Below, in pieces: positions 60,187 to 64,000 of a stretch of DNA of 64,000 nt (positions are counted from its first letter, which is position 1; the number at the start of each line of letters is the position of its first letter). A program made the position numbers and the translations under genes. The stretch is from contig NZ_BJMM01000018.1 in assembly GCF_006539165.1 (NCBI RefSeq), positions 62,001 to 126,000 of the forward strand, read 5' to 3'. The stretch comes from Streptomyces cacaoi (GTDB taxonomy: Bacteria; Actinomycetota; Actinomycetes; Streptomycetales; Streptomycetaceae). The notes under the pieces are model-generated. The model saw nothing but the letters and a program-made list of their open reading frames with translations. It was not told where the DNA came from and ran no database searches.

Positions 60187-61239
60187 CTACCCGAACGTGT
60201 GGGATTCGACCTCGGCGAGGTAGCGCGCCCTGCGCTCCTCGTCGTCGTCGAGGAAAGCCGCGAGGAAGGAGTTGCGGGCCAGGGTGCGCAGCTCCTCCTC
60301 GCCGAGCGCGAGCGCGTCCCGGACGGCGTCGAAGTTCTCACCGGCGTACCCGCCGAAGTAGGCCGGGTCGTCGGAGTTGACCGTCGCCATCAGGCCGGCC
60401 CGCAGCATGCCGGGCAGCGGGTGATCGGCCAGGGTGTCGACGGCACGCAGCCGGACGTTGGACAGCGGGCACAGCGTCAGCGGCATCCGCTCCCGCACCA
60501 GCCGCTCCACCAGCGCCGGGTCCTCGACACAGCGCAGCCCGTGGTCGATCCGCTCGACACCGAGCACGTCGAGCGCCTCCACGATGTAGGCGGGCGGGCC
60601 CTCCTCGCCGGCGTGGGCGACCTTGCGCAGCCCGAGCGCCTCCGCCGCAGCGAACACCTCGCGGAACTTCGACGGCGGATGGCCCACCTCGGCCGAGTCC
60701 AGACCGACGGCGGTGATCCGGTCCAGATACGGGCGGGCCTCCTCCAGCGTCTGGAGGGCCGACTCGGCGGACTGGTCGCGCAGGAAGCACAGGATGAGCC
60801 GGGTGGAGATCCCGTGCCGCTCCTCGCCGGCGGCCAGCGCCCGGGACAGGCCCTCGATCACGGTGCCGATGGGGACGCCCCGGCAGGTGTGCGCCTGCGG
60901 GTCGAAGAAGATCTCGGCGTGCCGGACGCCCTGCTCGGCGGCGCGCGCCAGATAGGCGTCGGCCAGTTCGAAGAAGTCCCGCTCCGTCCGCAGGACGGCC
61001 ATCAGGGCGTAGTAGAGATCCAGGAAGGACTGGAGGTCCTCGAAGGCGTAGGCCGCCGTCAGTTCGGCCTCGTCGGCGTACGGCAGCGTGATGCCGTTGC
61101 GCGCGGCGAACGCGAAAGCCTGGGCGGGCTCCAGGGTGCCCTCGATGTGCAGATGCAGCTCGGCCTTCGGTACCGGGCCGGGCGCCGTCGACGAAGCGGT
61201 GGGCGACGGATGCGGGGAGACGGAAACGGTGTGGGACAT
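60187..61239 (-). CDS. adenosine/adenine deaminase family protein
   Basis: 350 aa from the ATG at 61239. Amidohydrolase motifs: zinc ligands in KAELHLHIEGTLEP, AHAGEEGPPAYI, and VERIDHGLR, then LCPLSNVRL and catalytic-site NSDDPAYFGGY. The HIEGTLEP and NSDDPAYFGGY forms match the adenine-deaminase (type 2) branch more than classical adenosine deaminases, so adenine may be the true substrate. It lies 87 bp downstream of the rnz stop on the same strand. Confidence 0.85.
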   Translation of the reverse strand: MSHTVSVSPHPSPTASSTAPGPVPKAELHLHIEGTLEPAQAFAFAARNGITLPYADEAELTAAYAFEDLQSFLDLYYALMAVLRTERDFFELADAYLARAAEQGVRHAEIFFDPQAHTCRGVPIGTVIEGLSRALAAGEERHGISTRLILCFLRDQSAESALQTLEEARPYLDRITAVGLDSAEVGHPPSKFREVFAAAEALGLRKVAHAGEEGPPAYIVEALDVLGVERIDHGLRCVEDPALVERLVRERMPLTLCPLSNVRLRAVDTLADHPLPGMLRAGLMATVNSDDPAYFGGYAGENFDAVRDALALGEEELRTLARNSFLAAFLDDDEERRARYLAEVESHTFG

Positions 61240-61326
61240 TCCGGAATGGTAGTCCCGCCGGTCCGTGCCCCCTCGGCACCCCCGCCGCGGCACGGCACGG
61301 GCTCGGCCCGCGGACAGCCCGCGCGG

Positions 61327-62244
61327 TCAGGCCGCCCGCTTGGGCACCGGGACCCGCGTCAGATCCTCCGCGGCGGTCAGCTCACCCGCGAAACCGGCCC
61401 GCCGGGCCTCCGCGGCGAAAGCCGCGTTGTCCGGATACCGCTGCGAGAAATGCGTCAGCACCAGATGCCGCACCCCGCACTCGGCAGCCACCCGGCCCGC
61501 CTGGAACGCCGTCATGTGTCCGGAGACCTCGGCCAGTTCGGCCTCCGCGTGCAGAAAGGTGGACTCGATGACGAGCATGTCGCACCCGTCCGCCAGCTCG
61601 TACACCCCGTCGCACAGCCGGGTGTCCATGACGAACGCGAACCGCTGCCCCGGCCGCCGCTCGCTGACCTCCTCCAGCCGCACCCCGCGCAGCTCCCCCG
61701 CCCGCTGGAGCCGGCCCACGTCCGGCCCGGTGACACCGCGCGCCGCGAGCCGCTCGGGCAGCATACGGCGGCCGTCCGGCTCGACGACGCGGTAGCCGAA
61801 CGCCTCGATACGGTGCGAGAGTGCACGCGCCTCCAGCGTGAACGGCAGCCCGTCCCCTGCCCCCGCCAGCACACCCGGCCCCCGCACGGGCTCAGGGCGC
61901 ACCGTCGCCACATCGTGGTAGGGCGTCGCATGCCGCAGACGCTCGAAATACCGCTGCCCGCCCGCCGGGTAGTGCACCGTCACCGGATGCGGCACCGCGT
62001 CCAGGCTCAGATGCTGGAGCACACCGGGCAGACCCAGACAGTGGTCGCCGTGCAGATGCGTCACACAGATCCTCGTCAGGTCGTGCGCCGTGACGGCCGT
62101 GTGCAGCATCTGCCGCTGCGTACCCTCGCCCGGGTCGAACAGGATGCCCTCGCCGTCCCAGAGCAGGACGTAGCCGTTGTGGTTGCGGTGCCGCGTCGGG
62201 ACCTGGCTGGCGGTGCCGAGCACCACCAGCTCACGTGCGGACAA
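61327..62244 (-). CDS. rnz: ribonuclease Z / metallo-beta-lactamase-fold hydrolase
   Basis: 305 aa from a TTG at 62244, 6 bp behind the HIT gene stop. Metal motifs: VVLGTASQVPTRHRNHNGYV, FDPGEGTQRQML, THLHGDHCLGLPG (HxHxDH), FVMDTRLCDGVYEL and LVLTHFSQRYPD, plus the AFQAGRVAAECGV region. Processes tRNA 3' ends. The TTG start has the ribosome site squeezed close (GGGAG), so expression may rely on coupling to the HIT gene. Forms an operon with HIT and rsmE. Confidence 0.93.
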   Translation of the reverse strand: MSARELVVLGTASQVPTRHRNHNGYVLLWDGEGILFDPGEGTQRQMLHTAVTAHDLTRICVTHLHGDHCLGLPGVLQHLSLDAVPHPVTVHYPAGGQRYFERLRHATPYHDVATVRPEPVRGPGVLAGAGDGLPFTLEARALSHRIEAFGYRVVEPDGRRMLPERLAARGVTGPDVGRLQRAGELRGVRLEEVSERRPGQRFAFVMDTRLCDGVYELADGCDMLVIESTFLHAEAELAEVSGHMTAFQAGRVAAECGVRHLVLTHFSQRYPDNAAFAAEARRAGFAGELTAAEDLTRVPVPKRAA

Positions 62245-62250
62245 CTCCCG

Positions 62251-62631
62251 TCACCCGGGGGGCCATTCGAGGCCGCGCCCGCCCAGCACGTGCGCGTGCG
62301 TGTGGAAAACGGTCTGGCCCGCGCCCGAACCGGTGTTGAACACCACCCGGTAGCCCGTACCGGGACCGCCGCCGTCCTCCGGGGCGATCTTCTCCATGGC
62401 CGCGACCTCGCCCGCCTCACGCAGCACATCGGCGAGGATCTCGGGCGACCCCGCGGCCAGCGAGGCCGCATCCGGGTAGTGCGCCTTCGGGATCACGAGC
62501 ACATGGGTGGGCGCCTGCGGGTTGATGTCCCGGAACGCGACCGTGGTGTCCGTCTCCCGGACCACGGTCGCGGGCACCTCACCCGCGACGATCTTGCAGA
62601 ACAGGCAGTCAGCCTGGGGTTCTCCAGCCAT
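62251..62631 (-). CDS. HIT-family hydrolase (histidine triad)
   Basis: 126 aa, ATG at 62631. Zinc-type CLFCKIVAGEVPA at the N-terminus, FRDINPQAPTHVLVIPKAHY, and the triad HTHAHVLGG. HIT/HINT proteins hydrolyse nucleoside phosphoramidates or dinucleotides. It is 6 bp from the rnz start and 89 bp from rsmE on the same strand. Confidence 0.94.
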   Translation of the reverse strand: MAGEPQADCLFCKIVAGEVPATVVRETDTTVAFRDINPQAPTHVLVIPKAHYPDAASLAAGSPEILADVLREAGEVAAMEKIAPEDGGGPGTGYRVVFNTGSGAGQTVFHTHAHVLGGRGLEWPPG

Positions 62632-62720
62632 GGTGCGGATGCTACCTCCCGCGCCCGGACTCCCCCACGGCCCGGCAGCCGGCCGGCGGCCCGGCAGCCC
62701 CGGCCCCTCGGCAGCGCCGC

Positions 62721-63458
62721 TCAGCCCCAGCGGCCCGAACGGGCCAGCAGCACCGACAGGGCCGCCGTCCCCGCCGTCGACGTCCGCAGCACACTCGGAC
62801 CCAGCCGGTACGGCCGCGCACCCGCCTCCTCGAACAGCGCCAACTCCTCGGGCGAGACGCCCCCTTCAGGACCCACGACCAGCACCACACTGCCCTCGGC
62901 GGGCAGTTGCGCCGTCGCCAGCGGCTCGCTCCCCTCCTCGTGCAGCACCCCGGCGAAATCCGCACCGGCCAGCAGCGCCGCCACCTCCTTGCCCGAAGCC
63001 GGCTCCGACACCCGCGGAAAACGCAGCCTGCGCGCCTGCTTGCCCGCCTCCCGGGCCGTCGCACGCCACTTGGCCAGCGCCTTCTCCCCCCGCTCGGCCT
63101 TCCACCTGGTGATCGCCCGCGCCGCCTGCCACGGCACGACTGCGTCCACGCCCGTCTCCGTCATCATCTCCACGGCCAGCTCACCCCGGTCGCCCTTCGG
63201 CAGCGCCTGCACGACCGTCACCCGCACACCCGGCTCCGGCTCCGTACGGACCTCGGCGACCTCCACCTCCAGCCGGTCCTTGCCGTGCGCCGCCACCACA
63301 CTGCCGAACGCGCCGGTACCCGCGCCGTCCGTGAGCACGACCTCCTCACCCGGGCCCAGCCGGCGCACCGACACCGCATGGCGGCCCTCCGGCCCGTCCA
63401 GGACCACCGTGCCGGTCCGCAACAGAGCCGCGTCCGCCAGAAACACCGGTGCCGTCAC
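62721..63458 (-). CDS. rsmE: 16S rRNA m3U1498 methyltransferase
   Basis: 245 aa, ATG at 63458. SPOUT-class RsmE motifs: RHAVSVRRLGPGEEVVLTDGAG (N-terminal PUA-like), VVQALPKGDRGELAVEMMTETGVDAVVPW, EREGWGKA-like ARRLRFPRV, and SAM-site VVLVVGPEGGVSPEELALFEEAGARPYRLGPSVLRTSTAGTAAL. Methylates U1498 of 16S rRNA. It follows the nitronate monooxygenase gene after 40 bp. Confidence 0.95.
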   Translation of the reverse strand: MTAPVFLADAALLRTGTVVLDGPEGRHAVSVRRLGPGEEVVLTDGAGTGAFGSVVAAHGKDRLEVEVAEVRTEPEPGVRVTVVQALPKGDRGELAVEMMTETGVDAVVPWQAARAITRWKAERGEKALAKWRATAREAGKQARRLRFPRVSEPASGKEVAALLAGADFAGVLHEEGSEPLATAQLPAEGSVVLVVGPEGGVSPEELALFEEAGARPYRLGPSVLRTSTAGTAALSVLLARSGRWG

Positions 63459-63498
63459 AACCGTCTCCTCTCCGCGCCCCCACGGGGCCCGCCCTCAC

Positions 63499-64000
63499 TC
63501 ATGCCCGTCCCTCCCCGGCACCGCCACGCTGCGCCATGCCCTCACGGGCCACCGACAACTCCGCCACCAGCACCTCCACCAGCCGCGCCGCCGGAAGCTC
63601 CCGCGCCAGCCGGTGCCCCTGCCCCGCCCACAGAGCCATACCCTGCGCCTCACCCGCGCGCGCCGCCGCCTTCCGCAGACCCGACGTCACATGGTGCACC
63701 TGCGGATAGGCAGCCGGTGCATACGGCCCGTGCTCCCGCACGAAACGATTGACCAGACCACGCGCCGGCCGCCCCGAAAAAGCACGCGTCAACTCGGTGT
63801 GTGTGAACAGCGGATCCGTCAACGCGCGCTTGTGCAGCACATGAGCGCCCGACTCCGGCGTTGCCAGGAACGCCGTACCCAACTGCGCCGCCGACGCCCC
63901 CGCCGCCAGCACCGCCGCGATCTGCCCACCCCGCATCAGCCCGCCCGCCGCCACGATCGGCAACCGGACCGCCTCCTTCACCTGCGTCACCAACGTCAGC
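63499..64000 (-). CDS. nitronate monooxygenase (2-nitropropane dioxygenase-like), C-terminal part
   Basis: The 5' end lies beyond base 64000; 167 residues are visible. FMN-barrel end: LTLVTQVKEAVRLPIVAAGGLMRGGQIAAVLAAGASAAQLGTAFLATPES, then RALTDPLFTHTELTRAFSGRPARGLVNRFV. Nitronate monooxygenases detoxify propionate 3-nitronate and related compounds. It is the first visible gene of the run toward rsmE. Confidence 0.85.
   Translation of the reverse strand, partial: LTLVTQVKEAVRLPIVAAGGLMRGGQIAAVLAAGASAAQLGTAFLATPESGAHVLHKRALTDPLFTHTELTRAFSGRPARGLVNRFVREHGPYAPAAYPQVHHVTSGLRKAAARAGEAQGMALWAGQGHRLARELPAARLVEVLVAELSVAREGMAQRGGAGEGRA

Overview
The window is typical Streptomyces-type chromosome: very high GC with strong G/C at third codon positions, many GTG starts, tightly packed genes on both strands and many divergent regulator/target pairs. 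Several gene blocks match the conserved core of Streptomyces chromosomes: ppdK-dusB, glyS-znuA-znuC-znuB-zur-uppS-recO, leuA, phoH-ybeY-CNNM-era, and rnz-HIT-rsmE. No rRNA, tRNA, insertion sequence, phage or CRISPR array was seen.

Layout. 1-6.3 kb: a partial AraC-type regulator, a LysR regulator, an acyl-CoA ligase, a cupin, aroQ, and an SDR oxidoreductase overlapping an orphan response regulator. 6.3-14.3 kb: a GH20 hexosaminidase with a likely DasR site, ppdK, an NAD-dependent epimerase-like protein and dusB. 13.8-19.0 kb: MarR/MFS and frameshifted XRE-MmyB/MFS drug-exporter pairs. 19.1-23.1 kb: an accessory island with a small EACC1 protein overlapping an 883-aa caspase fused to helical repeats, preceded by four 11-bp direct repeats. 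23.3-27.2 kb: PadR/membrane protein, ArsR/old yellow enzyme and a methyltransferase. 27.3-32.3 kb: glyS and the Zur-controlled zinc uptake operon. 32.4-37.2 kb: TetR/DrrAB exporter, a second TetR with small membrane proteins, and a gene remnant. 37.3-39.8 kb: uppS, recO, nitroreductase. 40-42.7 kb: sugar MFS and GH1 beta-glucosidase. 42.9-43.3 kb: an 18-copy degenerate minisatellite. 43.3-48.3 kb: TerB-like, SUKH, leuA with a leader peptide, and a secreted acid phosphatase. 48.6-52.8 kb: a sugar-acid dehydratase, GH4 glycosidase and PfkB kinase. 53-64 kb: phoH-ybeY-CNNM, MmcQ, lipoprotein, a catalytically dead cytidine-deaminase-like protein, era, threonine dehydratase, add, rnz, HIT, rsmE, and a partial nitronate monooxygenase.

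How they work together. The housekeeping parts cover zinc homeostasis, leucine synthesis with likely attenuation, ribosome and tRNA maturation (ybeY, era, rsmE, dusB, rnz) and cell-wall precursor synthesis (uppS). Accessory parts are sugar scavenging under local regulators, several self-regulated exporters, and one predicted conflict or cell-death module (EACC1-caspase), the most distinctive system here. Function calls rest on motifs and family knowledge read by eye; no database search was possible.
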